The position numbers and the translations under genes are program-made. From Pezicula radicicola (lineage: Eukaryota > Ascomycota > Leotiomycetes > Helotiales > Dermateaceae): a stretch of 64,000 nt of DNA. The notes beneath the pieces are model-generated. The model had not been told where the DNA came from, searched no databases, and saw only the letters and a program-made list of their open reading frames with translations. Below are positions 1 to 11,451 of this stretch, one piece after another (the first letter of the stretch is position 1; each line of letters starts with the position of its first letter). The stretch lies in NCBI GenBank assembly GCA_003008705.1, contig PDUO01000019.1, positions 802,552 through 866,551 on the forward strand, read 5' to 3'.

Positions 1-2
1 AA

Positions 3-215
3 TGTATTGGAATCAATTTAGCGTATGCGGAACTTTATATTGCACTTGCGAGGATCTTTCGAGTTTATGGTAGTAAGGACATGAGAGATGAAGATGATGT
101 GGGATTTTTGGAGTTGTTTGAGACGAGCAAGAGTGATGTAGACCTTGCGAGGGATCTTTTTATTCCGTTGGCTAAGGATGGTTCTAAGGGTGTCCGGATA
201 TTGGTGAAGAAGTGA
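3..215 (+). CDS. Cytochrome P450, C-terminal fragment
   Basis: This is the last 70 codons of a P450 cut by the left window edge. The frame opens with CIGINLAYAELYIALARIFR, the end of the haem-binding signature (Cys axial ligand followed by x-Gly) running into the L helix. It continues through an acidic loop to the closing strand GVRILVKK and a TGA. The signature FxxGxRxCxG is only half present because the rest lies outside the window. P450s are haem monooxygenases of the endoplasmic reticulum fed by NADPH-P450 reductase. The family cannot be assigned from so short a piece. Confidence 0.85.
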   Translation, partial: CIGINLAYAELYIALARIFRVYGSKDMRDEDDVGFLELFETSKSDVDLARDLFIPLAKDGSKGVRILVKK

Positions 216-3200
216 GTCAAGCAAGAATAATTCTAGGTTTCAAGATGCTGAAGAGTGAGACATGCGTTGGACATTGTCATGTGAACTGTCCTTTCACTAG
301 ACATAGACATACTACTTTTACACTCTCACTCTGTCACGTATTATTTCCTACATGCGGCAATGTTGATCTTGCGCAATGATTATTTATCACCCAAAATATA
401 AGCACAGAGAAGCGAAACTCTCTTTCTCATACTTGATATGTGGTTAGTTAAATCTGCTGAGTACCGAGGAGCTTTAAAATAAGGCGATGCTCGCTTAAGT
501 GATATAAGCTACACTCCGTAGATACCCCAACCCATTTCAGTGAGTTGGGTTCTTAAATTTCGTAAGCTAGCATGAATTAGTTGCTATATTCCAACGTAGC
601 TAGCACGTAAGACCAGTAGATGTAATTGTAAAACACATAATGGACACTAGTGCCTATTTTCACTACACGGTATTCCATTGAAGATTATCCAGGGTATGCC
701 GACATGAACATGGCGATGGGATCCTTATACCATCTGACAAACACAGAAAATGCCTGGAATTTTCACGTTGGTTACCACGGCATTTCTATTGTCGACAAGT
801 ACAATAATATAGAGAAGAATACTAGTAATAGTAGATCCAGTCTATTTTTGAGCCTTACAGGAGGCTAATGATTATCACACACGAGCGTCGCGTTGGTTCC
901 ATGTCACTATGCACTGTCAGAAAAAGGTAATGAAATCTAGTTTGTTTTCGAATGCCGTATGTCGCTGACCCTTCGGAGTAATTGTAACGGGATCTATATA
1001 CTTTTGGGACCTGCGTATAGCTCAGGACTTATGGAGAGAGAGGCCGTCAAATCCCTGCCGGAATCCTTGTATGATGGGCCTCTACGGTCGCTATACAATC
1101 CAGACTTTAAGCTTAGCTTAAGCCTACTTTCTACACAACATCTTTTTAAATGCCGGTACTGTCCCAAAAGAAAAATCTCCTTTAGTTATCTTTGTATATG
1201 AGTATCAAGGAAGGGACTAGAACTCTAGGATTCTCCTATTCTAATCTTTATGGGCGACGGAAAAGCGAGCGTAGTACATTTAGGTAGAATTGGTAGCCTT
1301 GTACGAAAATAAAGTGATTCTTGTAAACATTGAGATTATCGGTCTTGGTCTAATTCAAAACTAAAAGTTGTAGATTGAAGACAAGGCCTAGGCTGGCTGT
1401 GTATATGCTTCTAGCAAGCGATTACCCCTATTGTACCCCTGTTCCTCGGCTAAAAGTGGATGATTGCTATGCTTGTAAACGAAAAATAGTCAAACGCTTT
1501 AACTACTAGGTGGGTATATAGATGTAGAATTTGAAATTCCAGGGGACCGGGTAAGCAACGTAAATGCCAAGCGTTTCCAGACGTGTATGCTCTTATGCGT
1601 CACAGCATGAAGTGGCTACGCAGCACCTCGATTTGACTTATCTGATATTTTGCGCATAGGACTCAACCTTATTGGCAGCGACGAATCTGGGGATAAAAAG
1701 GTAAAATTGAGTTTGATTGTTATTCAAGATCAGATCTTATAGGGTTGCGAGAAACTCAAGTTAGACTTAACTGTCTCACCTTGCTCCAGGAGTCAAAAGT
1801 ACACAAAATCTTTGCGAGTACGGGATACGACGCAATCTTTTCCAATTTAATCATCAATGAACAACTTTCATGAGTACAGAGGTGGGATGGGTATATAATC
1901 AAAAGTCGGTGCGCTGTTTTACCATAGCCTCAATATATTCTTAGTAAGTAAGCACTATTTTCTATTGCCATTTTAATAAAGATTGAGCTCTTCCCTCCCT
2001 CCTATTCTCTTCTTTCTAAATCACTTCTTCTCCTTCTTTTAAGCAAAATAGATATACCAACTACTCCTATTTAGGAGCGGGAGGCTACTCCTATTAAGCC
2101 TGTTTCTAATAGAAGCATAGGAAGCTATGCCTAAAGACTGGTTTCTTCAACTTGTACAAAGTATAAGAGAGCGTTGTAAGGCTGTTATTACTGTAAATAG
2201 GATGTATACAAAGTTCTGAATAGCTTCAATTATATTTGATTTTTATCTACTTTGCCTTGTAATATTTTACTATAGCCCTGTAAGAGTCTACTACATAGTA
2301 ATTTGTATTGTAATTTTGATTACTTCTACCACTTTGAGTTCTACATATAAATCTAAAGCAGCCTTGTAATATGAGTGGCTGGTTATTTAAGTCAAGCTTG
2401 TATTTCTGTGACAAAAGCACCGACTTTTGATTATATACCCATCCCACCTCTGTAGGGTAGGGCGCGATGTTTAAGGCTCCGATTTCATCTGCAGGACTAA
2501 GTCGTATGTTTATTTGTGAATTTTAGAGATTTCTCCACTCGTAGCTGTGCAGAAACGCGGAACTGGGCACAGTAGAAATAGGAGGCTCCGTAGTTCATGC
2601 CTCAGAATCCAGGTTCTTAATTCAGTCTAAAGGAATTGTAGTTAAACAAATTCGATAGGAAAAGTCTAATCACTACAGAGACATAGAGCGTCCCGAATAG
2701 GAATCTGAAGAGATCTAAAAAATACGGCTAGGCTTGGTCATTTAATTAACCGCAGTTCCTCCCTGATACTATATTATGGGAGGGTCAAACGGTTGATAAG
2801 AATATAAAATAACGGATGCAGTGTGATCTTTATGGGCAAGTTAGAGATATTTGTAAGTTCCCCACAATTGTTACGCGCTTGAGTTTCTACATGAGGTAAT
2901 CCATTCGTGAAATTCAGAATTTGTACCTGAGTCCAACAGACTGGATTTCACGGATGGATTGCCTATGGAAGAAGGTACTTCTGTCTGAATGTAGACTGAA
3001 GTACAATCTAGTATCCCATTCGACAGCGGAGTATGGAATCAGTTATCGGCCCCGCCGTAGAAACTCGAATTGTGCCAGCTGATACCTTCTTGAGTATAGT
3101 AGTGATACAGGTTTTGCTGAGATCGCAGAAAATACACGGTGGTTTTGAAATTCTATACAGCTTCGCAGATTGTTGTTTTGCTCGGTGTTTGGCGATGCTG

Positions 3201-3646
3201 GGAAGTGGCGGCACGGAATTCTGAGTCAAGGAAGACACTAACTTGGGATGGTCAGATAAAGGTAGGCAGACCATAACAATATACAAATTTGGCTCGGCAG
3301 ATGCAGCACTAAGTTCAGGTATCAGCCAGAAATATCAACGCTAACCAAAATCTCCATGGTTTGGACGGCGTCGATTAAATTAAAAATGCTTCTGGAATGC
3401 GATATGGAAACGGTAAGAGCTTCGTCACTGAGTTATGACTGAGCCATAGATGTCGTGGAACTTGTAGGCAAGAAATGATAGAATGAAATGTTTAACTTCT
3501 ATTTTTTAAGAATTATAAACTACAGCACATTGAATCAGGTAACCTGCACCCAGTTCCAATTAAGTTATCAACACTGAACAGGAAATCCGCCACAAAATCC
3601 TGTGTGAAACTACTCAATTCCAATGGCAAACAACTTAGTTCGCGCC
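216..3646. other. TA-rich gene-poor region
   Basis: No convincing gene is seen between the P450 fragment and the methyltransferase. Open frames here are short (under 95 codons), have no recognisable domain and are not joined by convincing splice sites. The base composition looks TA-rich, with many TA dinucleotides, as in repeat-induced-mutation relics, but this was not measured. One inverted-repeat element (1877-2452) is annotated separately. Confidence 0.6.
1877..2452. mobile_element. MITE-like element, 36-bp perfect TIRs, TA target duplication
   Basis: Positions 1877-1912 (beginning CAGAGGTGGG) are an exact reverse complement of 2417-2452. The pair is flanked on both sides by the dinucleotide TA (1875-1876 and 2453-2454). 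The 576-bp length, absence of a transposase frame, CAG-starting ends and TA duplication fit a non-autonomous Tc1/mariner/pogo (Fot1)-type element. The interior holds smaller palindromes around 2065-2135. A 66-codon minus-strand frame runs into one terminal repeat, but it has no recognisable similarity. Confidence 0.85.
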
Positions 3647-4663
3647 TTATAGCGGTCTCTTCGATGTAGCCAAGATGCAAACCTTCTCAATAGAAAATGG
3701 CTTTCCCTTCCCGAACTTCTCCTCCATATATCGAACAATCGTTGGTCTAATAAGGGGCCCACAGACGCGCTTCTCCTCTTCGGTCCAGTACCTGTCGGTA
3801 ACCCACTCAATAAATGCATCATAGACTTCGAAAAAGTCCTCAGCATCTTTTAAGTTGATCATGATACTCTTTGTCTGCACATCAATATCTGTGAAACCAC
3901 GGCGATGTAGCATGGAACGGACGTAGTGTGGATTTTCCCAAGGTCCCTGCGCCCATGTATTTATGAGCTCATCAGAAGTTTGGGGCCAGTTAGGGTGGCC
4001 TGGGAGCTGACAGAGTGCATCGTGTACGTATTGGCTCCAGAATTCCTTGTGCCAGATTGACAATGAAAAGGTGCCGCCTGGCTTGAGCATACGATGGCAT
4101 TCTGCTTTAGATCAGTATATTGAAATATGTAAAGTGGAAATTCAGAGCTGTACCAGCTAAAGCTGCTTGACAATCAGGAATGATCATGAACCCTTGAGCA
4201 CAAACAATGTGATCGTATGCTTGATCTGGCTGGCCAGTACTCTATCATCGTGTCATTAACCTCTATCCACTCACATATCCACTAGAGTGAACAAGCTTAC
4301 CTGAGCATTCATTTGTACAGTCTTTGTATTCTTCCACCCCTCTTTCGTAATTCTCTTATCCAAATACTCAAGCTGCCCGGCAGAGAGATCCCCACATGTC
4401 AAGTCCACTTTGCCTTCCAAACCTTGTTCCTTCAAAAGGACATGCAGCTCGGAGGTAGTGATACCAGACCCGCAGCACAGATCCAAGATAGAAAGGCGGT
4501 CTTTCGAGGTCAGCTTGTCGAGGTTTGCCATGCGGAGAAGAGGCATGGAAAATGGTCCGGTATGAACCTCGCCTTTGGCATAGAGAGCGCCGACTTCTTC
4601 GCGGAGCCAAAGTGGGCCCGCGAAGTTAGTCTCCGAGGCCAATTCTGTTTGTTGTTGACTCAT
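3647..4663 (-). CDS. SAM-dependent class I methyltransferase
   Basis: Three exons on the minus strand: 4663-4301, 4241-4154 and 4104-3647, giving about 302 residues. Both introns have GT..AG ends and preserve the frame. The third exon has a NAGNAG-type acceptor, so it may start at 4104 or 4101. Motif I, LDLCCGSGITTSEL (residues about 60-73), is the SAM-binding glycine loop. DLTCGDLSAGQLEYLDKRI supplies the acidic post-I strand region. DHIVCAQGFMIIPD and RMLKPGGTFSLSIWH are motifs IV and VI of the Methyltransf_11/25 fold. No transmembrane or targeting segment is seen. The substrate is unknown; such proteins methylate small molecules and are common near secondary-metabolite genes. It stands alone in a gene-poor region. 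Confidence 0.85.
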
Positions 4664-5801
4664 TTTCGCTATGAAATATTGAATAAGTATGCTCTGAAAG
4701 GGTGGTCTTGGAAAGTGTCGAAGTCAAAAAATGTGTGTAAGAGTTGAAATGAAGTTAAGAATTTGGCTTGAACCTGTGTGACAGACTCAGTGTTTCTTAT
4801 ACAGTGAGATAAAAACAGATTGGATCATTTGTGATCACATGTTTAACTCGCAAAGAATGTACACCAAAACTACTTGGTGGAGTTTACAAGGACTCAAACA
4901 GCTCGCAAGGAATTCAGTAAACTTCACTTACGTTGCCAGTGAGTCCGAAGCATAAAGGTTCACTTGAGAACAGACATGGACTTGGGAAGCATAGCATCCT
5001 GAGAAACCGCCAGACTACTTAGAAACTAGTAAATTTCGCAAAGGGTGGTTGTAGACGTTCCAAAATGGTCTGCCTCGCTTGAGAGCCTCCCTATTCGCTC
5101 TTCCCTTTAAGCGAAACGGATGATCATGATCTTCAAGGTTTTCAAAAGGTTCTTTTGCACTTGGCAACCAAGTTGTGCCCTGTAGATATGTTACTGTTAG
5201 CATCATACCCTTTTCCTAGTTATTGTTCTTCTATCTCCCTCACGGTAGCTAACGAGACATCCAAGATTGAGATATAAAGAACTTTGTCGTAACAGGCAGC
5301 TGTTGAGAAATCAAACCCTTTAGGATAATGCTATACAGTTCTCTCAAAAGCACCACAGATATATAAAGCAGCACACTTTGGTCCGATACTATCGGTCCTT
5401 CTAGATGAATCTTTCTCTCATGGAATTGGCTCCTGAAAAAGAAAGCACATAAATCGAGTTGTTTGGAGCCTCTTGGCTACCTTGTAGCTATAGCCATCAA
5501 TTGGCCCATTCGTAAACCTACCGGTAGCGCAGCTAACTGAGCTTACATGACAAGACTATTATGTTGTAAACAAAGCACTTTTGTTCCTCCGGTACCCCCA
5601 AACTGGATGCGTAATACCGCACCGGACAAAACTCATTTATGCAGGGCCATGGGGATTGATGTCCGAGAAGCCGGTGTAGATATCCATTGGAACGCTCAGG
5701 CTATCAGGACGTGCACCTTCCACCTAGCTGAGCATTTCTAATCAGGAAGGGTCGGATTATACATGCAATTCAGTCTACACCTGTCAGTTCACACTACACA
5801 C

Positions 5802-5864
5802 CTACTATCCCCCACCCCCCCTTTGGTTTAAACGTTATTTTTTAAACCGGGGGGTGGATAGTAG
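5802..5864. repeat. 63-bp GC-rich imperfect hairpin
   Basis: The outer arms CTACTATCC (5802-5810) and GGATAGTAG (5856-5864) are exact reverse complements. Inside them a C-rich run pairs with a G-rich run, and GGTTTAA pairs with TTAAACC. The loop is about 10 bases and a few unpaired C/T bases lie in the left arm. It could be a collapsed mini-transposon or a DNA secondary-structure element. No gene is adjacent. Confidence 0.7.
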
Positions 5865-6624
5865 AAGTAGACAATCTGAATCAGAAAGATTTGAGATACA
5901 GACAGGACACTTCAAAAGTCAAGCAGCGACTTACAATATTTATACTTGGAAAAATGTAAGTTAAATAACCATTTAATTTTTGGCATTCTACTCACACCAA
6001 TCCCATCGTTGATGATATATGATGCGAGCGCACATACCACACAGTAGTGCACTGTCATCACGTCAAACTATATCCTGGTGTTCCTGCCAGAGTTCGCGAG
6101 AAACCCGCCTGATACACAAGACGACTGTGAAGCTCGGCTATATACGTCATATAGGCAGATTGCAGATGGTCCCGCGGACATTCGGAAAACATATGGAATT
6201 CAAAAATCTCCACCTCCGAGAGATGCGTAAGAAAATGCAGATATATGTTCTCTATGTCCTTATGTTCCTAAATCCGGTTCAATTAGATCTTGGTACAGAA
6301 GATGTGAATTTAAGTTTGCGCACAAGCAATATAACTACAGTACAGTATACGTACTGTATAATACAAAGTAACACCTAGGTCTCACTAAAGTATTGGCGGT
6401 GCAACCTCAGTAAAGCACCAGGCTACCGAGGCCAGTCAGTTGTATAGAAAGCTTCGTGGATCTGAAAACATAACAAAAATAGTCCTACTACGTAATACTT
6501 TCGCTTTTGTAATTTCCAAGGCCAATCCTTACTCCAAGAACTATTTAAAGTCTGCAGATTATTTCTCTGACTTTATTGTTTAAGATTTCTCTGGATTTAT
6601 TGTAGTACTGCGAGTTGTACTGCA

Positions 6625-7095
6625 CAGCTCCGCCCCCTCCCCCGCCCCCCACGGCCGCCCCGGCCGGAGTATTCCTTGTCAGAGGTGTGGTTCTTACCCG
6701 AATCTGTCGCTGTTTCTTCGACCTTGTTGTCTACACCTGTACAGACTACTTGTAAGCCACTTTATGTGTGATTATAAGGCAATTTATGTTATAGAAGGTT
6801 TTAGGATTAGGAGGCGAGCCTCGCTTGGTGCACATCTTATTGGTCTAAGCTTGTGGCAGGAGACGGACAAAGGGATACATTTTTAAATAATACTCTATAA
6901 TACCTAATGTTTTCTACCTACACTATTTTCTAGCTACTATAATTATAGGGTGTGCAGCCTGTAATTGTAGGCTACCCACCCTAAGACAGCTTCTAAAGCA
7001 GCTACGTTTTAGAACCTAAACAAGTCGAGCTTTGCTAAGCGTTATAAAACACATACCAACAAGGAATACTCCGCCCAGGCGGGGAGGGGGTACTG
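6625..7095. mobile_element. MITE-like element with GC-rich imperfect inverted ends
   Basis: The left end begins CAG followed by a CCCCCTCCCC block and then GGAGTATTCCTTGT (about 6666-6679). The right end read in reverse complement has CAG, CCCCCTCCCC and the same GGAGTATTCCTTGT (7061 outward to 7095). The left arm carries about 15 extra GC-rich bases. The element is flanked by an 11-bp perfect direct repeat, GTTGTACTGCA, at 6614-6624 and 7100-7110. Its GC-rich ends contrast with a TA-rich interior lacking a coding frame. The 11-bp repeat would suit a Mutator-like element. The TA at 7096-7097 next to the CAG end would suit a mariner/pogo type instead. Confidence 0.65.
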
Positions 7096-7242
7096 TATTG
7101 TTGTACTGCATGATGAATGATGTGCACAGACAGAAACGCCCAGGGTTTCGATCGACATAAAAGATCGATATTATTATTCCGGCATACCGTACAATCTGAG
7201 AAAACTCGTTTTTGACACGCTAGGATCCCCTATCTAATACTA

Positions 7243-7468
7243 CTCTCCCCCCCTAAATAAATGTTATACGGTGGGTCCGTAACGTGGCCTTACTAGTTGT
7301 GTAGAGCTAATGGAGAGTATAATAAGATTGTTAGAATTCCTCGAATATAGTGTAAATTCCACGGATTTTACTTAAAGTAGACATAAGCTGCTACATTTAG
7401 TCTATGTAATTGCCCGAGTAAACCTACACTACGACCCACCGTATAACATTTATTTAGGGGGGGGAGAG
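7243..7468. mobile_element. 226-bp MITE with about 35-bp TIRs and TA target duplication
   Basis: Positions 7243-7277 (beginning CTCTCCCCCCC, ending GGTGGGTC) are the reverse complement of 7433-7468, apart from one extra G in the right homopolymer (7 C against 8 G). TA flanks both ends (7241-7242 and 7469-7470). The 155-bp interior is non-coding and TA-rich. Length, TIRs and TA duplication are typical of a mariner-type MITE. Confidence 0.85.
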
Positions 7469-9310
7469 TATAGGCTCTGAGAAAACCCTGTTCCTGCCAT
7501 ACTCGACTAAGTAAGCTTCCTGTGCGGTTGTGCCAAATAACAAAGCTTCATTCGGCCTGCCAAGAGCGTGTTAACAGGGCCTTATCCCTGTGTAGCAAAA
7601 CCAAGTTTTCTCGGATTGTGCGGTACCAGTATATTATGTACAGTAGTAGAGCACGTTCACGTTCATTGAGAATTTTTAGGAACTTTATAGCGTTAAGATC
7701 AAAGTTTAACTGTCCGCGTATCAGTTCCATTTCCGAGCATTTTACGAGCCGTTTGACTTCCCCCTGTTATGTAGCCCTACATCCACACCTGCACATAGGC
7801 TATAATAATAAGTTCTCGCTTGTCCTCGGGACCACAGACACAATAGCCGTATTGCTAGCTTTTATACTCGTCTGTATAATTAGTGATTCTTTCAAATCAC
7901 TTATCTCCCGCTGACAAAGTATTATCCCTTCCCATTAATATAGGCCATTTGGGCAGGGATTTAACACTCTGCTCGTCTGCAATTGCGTAACGCGTCTTAG
8001 AGGTAAATGCAGGAAGTTTATTGATCAGAACTGCTCTGTTTAATCGATACCTCATTGCACGTCCTTATGGCCCAAACGTTGCCAAATATTCATGGGAAAG
8101 GATAGTGCGAAGAGTTCGAAACAACAAACTAAGTGGACATGTGGACATGTGGACAGACCGGTCTAATCCAGCTCGTAATTACTGTACTTTTGGCCCGTCT
8201 GACCTACTAGCAGTAATTGCTAAAACACCCTTTAGAGCCTCCTATCCACTCACTACTCGAGAGAATGTCATGCAGGGCCTCACTACGTCACCGACCACAC
8301 TCGCTATGCCACCGACTAGGCCCGTCATTTATTCAAACGCGGCTAGGGAAATGCTAAGCTTTGTTGTAACTTAGGTGATCAATTAATCCTATTTTTCAAG
8401 GAAGACTCAAAATAATGAAATGGCCTGCTCAAATATCAGCCCTGGAAGGCGTTTGGAACCTAACTGCCGTCTTTTTATAACGCAACTCGGCTAAAAAATG
8501 GGGTACCATAAACATGTGAGATTTAACACTTCAGGCAGAGTAAATTTGAATGTAGCGGATCCAATCGTATTTTGTTTACAGCTATAGTCCTGTATTAGTA
8601 ATGTTTATTTGCGTAAATAGACACGATAATTCAACTTGGGGTGCCTATGTTCCTTTCCCAGCTAAGGAAGTTTAGCGAACTACAGCAAATCAATAGAACT
8701 GCCATTTTCTGTCCTTGTGATTATTTGAATAGATGATTTAAATTGTGAACTGTTAACCTTTTCTAGACAAAATTTTCTGCACTAAACCATCTTTCTCAGA
8801 GCTGGAGTCTCTGTTGAGCTCTGTTCCACAATTAGCTCATTACCAGAATTACAAAACATGTATCTGAGTCCAATTACAGTAACCTTGTGAAGTTGAATTT
8901 CATTACAATGGGTGTTTGGTAATTAGAGCACAGAACCTCAAAACTATACACTTCGAAGAGGGTGGCAAGAGCAAGTCTCTCGAGAAATACGAATACTTGT
9001 GAAAGTCGAGGGCAGTAAGCTTTCGACCTCCACAAGGATTGGGAGGTTTCACTTAGAAAAGAGTTTTTAATGCTTCGGAGAGGATAATCGGTAGGCTCCG
9101 TTGGTTGGAGCTACAAAGGGTATGCTCTGAAATGGTCAGAAACCTTAAGAAGTCCCCGTCTGCTAGACTCTGCCTCGTTGCATAGGCCAAGATCTAGACT
9201 GTTGTAAATTGTTAGGTGTACGTAGAAATTTCGAGAGGCCTGTCAGGGGATTACTAGGCCACGAAAGCTGTATTTTCTATTTGTTAGACCCTCTAGACAG
9301 TTTGGACCAC

Positions 9311-9350
9311 CCGCCCACCAAATAACCTCTATTTAGGGGGGAGAGAGTAG
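9311..9350. repeat. Solitary terminal-repeat arm related to the 7243-7468 MITE
   Basis: The stretch shares CCCACC, ATAAC, TATTTAGGGGGG and GAGAGTA in the same order and spacing as the right terminal repeat at 7433-7470, with scattered substitutions. No matching left arm was found in the preceding few hundred bases. It is therefore read as the remnant of a truncated family member. Confidence 0.6.
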
Positions 9351-9420
9351 GGGAGTACAGTATTCGAATATGGCAGCCCAAAAATTCTCCCATTAATAAT
9401 GCTTGCGCATGATTTCTAAT

Positions 9421-10548
9421 CTATAAAATTGCTCTTTCAACTCTTCGTCCCGTCTCATCGAACCAAATCTTGTTACCAGTATTCATCGACTCCTGCAAAG
9501 CACAACCAATTTTGACAGCTTGAACAGCCCCAGTAAGCTTCATCGGAAGCCTAGTATCATCCAAACAGCAAGCAGTGAACTCATTTGCTTCGTTCACAAA
9601 AGCTTGTTCGAATCTACCGTAGTAGTGTGCGGGAATCTCTCTGCGGATTCCAGTGGAGTCATAGATATTGACCAGGTTGCTCTGTGGTTGAGCATTGACT
9701 GTAAGTTTACCCTCCGTCCCAATAATCTCAGTAGCATCATCCTGACCAGCAGCCATCATACGACTGCAATACAAGTATGCAATCTGACCACTATAGAACT
9801 CAACAATTCCCACAGCATTATCCCGATCCTTGTGCTTTCGGAGCTCTGGTTGAACTGCTGTAATCCCAGAAGAGACTACAGACTTGACTGCGGAGTCTTG
9901 ACCGAAGAACCATAAAGCCAAATCAATGTCATGGATCGAGCAATCGACGAAAATGCCACCTGAGAACTCGGCGTATGCGACGAAAAACCCGGAGGGGTCG
10001 AGTTTATCACAGGTTTGGCTGCGGAATATTGAAGGTCTGCCAATGAGGCCGGCATCCATCTTTGTGAATGCATCACGGTACGAGTCGTCGAAGCGGCGAG
10101 AGAATCCACACATGACCTTCAAATGAGGCTTCTTCTTTGCAGCATCAACTACTGATTGAGACTAGAAAGAACACAAATCAGTCCTATCTTCTGGAGAAGG
10201 TATTTAGAATGAAAGACATACAATCTCCACACTAGTTGACAGAGGTTTTTCGCATAGAACGTGTAGGTTGGCTTCAATTCCCTTGATAGCTTGTTCCGCA
10301 TGAACAGTTGTCACCGAAGCAATAACTACAGCTTGTAATCCCTCATGCTTCAACATTTCATCGTAATCGGTGTAGAGCCTGACACCAAATGGCTCTAGAT
10401 GTGTCCTCGCCCAGGCAATTTCCGTCTCGTCGGGTGTGCTCGCAGCTACAAGCTCAGCTCTGGGAGTCCGGTTGAGGAAATGAAGGGCGTGGCGTTTTCC
10501 CATACGACCAAGGCCGGCGCAGGCAATCTTCAACTTTTGTGGTGCCAT
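9421..10548 (-). CDS. Gfo/Idh/MocA oxidoreductase, inositol 2-dehydrogenase-like
   Basis: Two exons, 10548-10222 and 10161-9421, separated by a 60-base GT..AG phase-0 intron, give 355 residues, the normal family length. The N-terminal Rossmann fold starts with CAGLGRMGKRHALHFLNR (GxGxxG, NAD(P) binding). CEKPLST (residues about 98-104) is the EKP motif whose lysine is catalytic in this family. The C-terminal substrate domain has FSGGIFVDCSIHDIDLALWF with the HD pair and GTEGKLTVNAQP, as in inositol and scyllo-inositol dehydrogenases. The family oxidises a sugar or cyclitol hydroxyl to a ketone with NAD(P)+. An inositol-type transporter lies 9 kb away (19803). The exact substrate cannot be fixed by eye; glucose-fructose oxidoreductase-like activity is the alternative. 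Confidence 0.88.
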
Positions 10549-11451
10549 TGGGTTCGATTTGATTATAGATAAGTCAATTGAAGCTCAGTTTATCGTTAGG
10601 AGTCTGCGCGCTTTATTGAGTAAGGTAGATTATGGCAGGGAAAATAGAAGAGAAAGATGAAAGTAACGAATTGTACAGGTCTGCTACCTGATTGATATAG
10701 TCGGTGAGGAGACGCGACTGCTCCAGTATTTTTCACGCGGTCTGGACGTGGGGTGACGAGGGGGAAAGAAGCAAATACAATCCCGAGAGTCCTAGACCAG
10801 TAGATTGCCTCAATTCAGCGGCTGTGGGTTGTGTGGGGAATCTGGCGCAAGGCCAGAACGAATATGATCATCCAATATTACCCAGCTAGGACATTTCACG
10901 AAAACCATCATCAATTGATAAACTCAATTGGCGATGAAGCACAGCGGATGCAGGTTGGATGAAAGCATTGGTTGGGATCATCATGCTCGCTTATCCAGGA
11001 ATGGTAATTTCTGATTTTGCCTCATACACCAGATCGGAAAATCATAGAGCGAGAAGGCAAATGTACGGAGTATTTCTTTACCGGTTGGGAATTTCTGTCA
11101 TATGGCGGTCGAAAAAGTTTCTATACGTGGACGACCAAATCCGATCAGTTGTTCTAACAAAAACTATCGTGGTTCCTAGGAAGAGAACTCTCGGTTAACA
11201 ATGCATGCGGTTCGATTGTTGTATTAAAGGCTCGAAGATATACAGTACGTTATAGTACAGATTTTCAATAACCCAAGATAAGTTCGTAAATGACCTTCAC
11301 ATTTAAAGATAGATATTAATTCGCTTTGCCAAGTGCAAAAAAAAAAGAATCAGAATTACATTTCCACAATCACTAACATCAACTACATTGAGCAATTGTT
11401 TCCTTGTGATAAAGATTTCAAATGATTCATAATAATTCACTGTCTTCAAAA
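10549..11451. other. Intergenic: dehydrogenase promoter and reductase 3' region
   Basis: About 0.9 kb between two minus-strand genes in tandem. It must contain the 3' end of the P450 reductase transcript and the promoter of the dehydrogenase. No coding frame with a recognisable product is seen, and no obvious repeat. Confidence 0.5.

Larger units (their letters stand above)
4664..9420. other. Repeat-bearing TA-rich region without recognisable genes
   Basis: About 4.7 kb with no supported protein gene. Frames such as 6019-6378 and 8021-8374 (120 codons or fewer) have no recognisable domain, codon pattern or splice partners. The region contains several inverted-repeat structures, annotated separately (5802-5864, 6625-7095, 7243-7468, 9311-9350), and a short GTGGACAT tandem at about 8133-8155. 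It looks like a graveyard of small transposable elements. Confidence 0.6.

Noticed and set aside
6019..6378. 119-codon plus-strand frame in the repeat region
   Set aside because: No domain, no splice partners, unremarkable composition, and surrounded by transposon relics.
8021..8374. 117-codon plus-strand frame
   Set aside because: It lacks any recognisable transposase or other domain and sits in decayed sequence.
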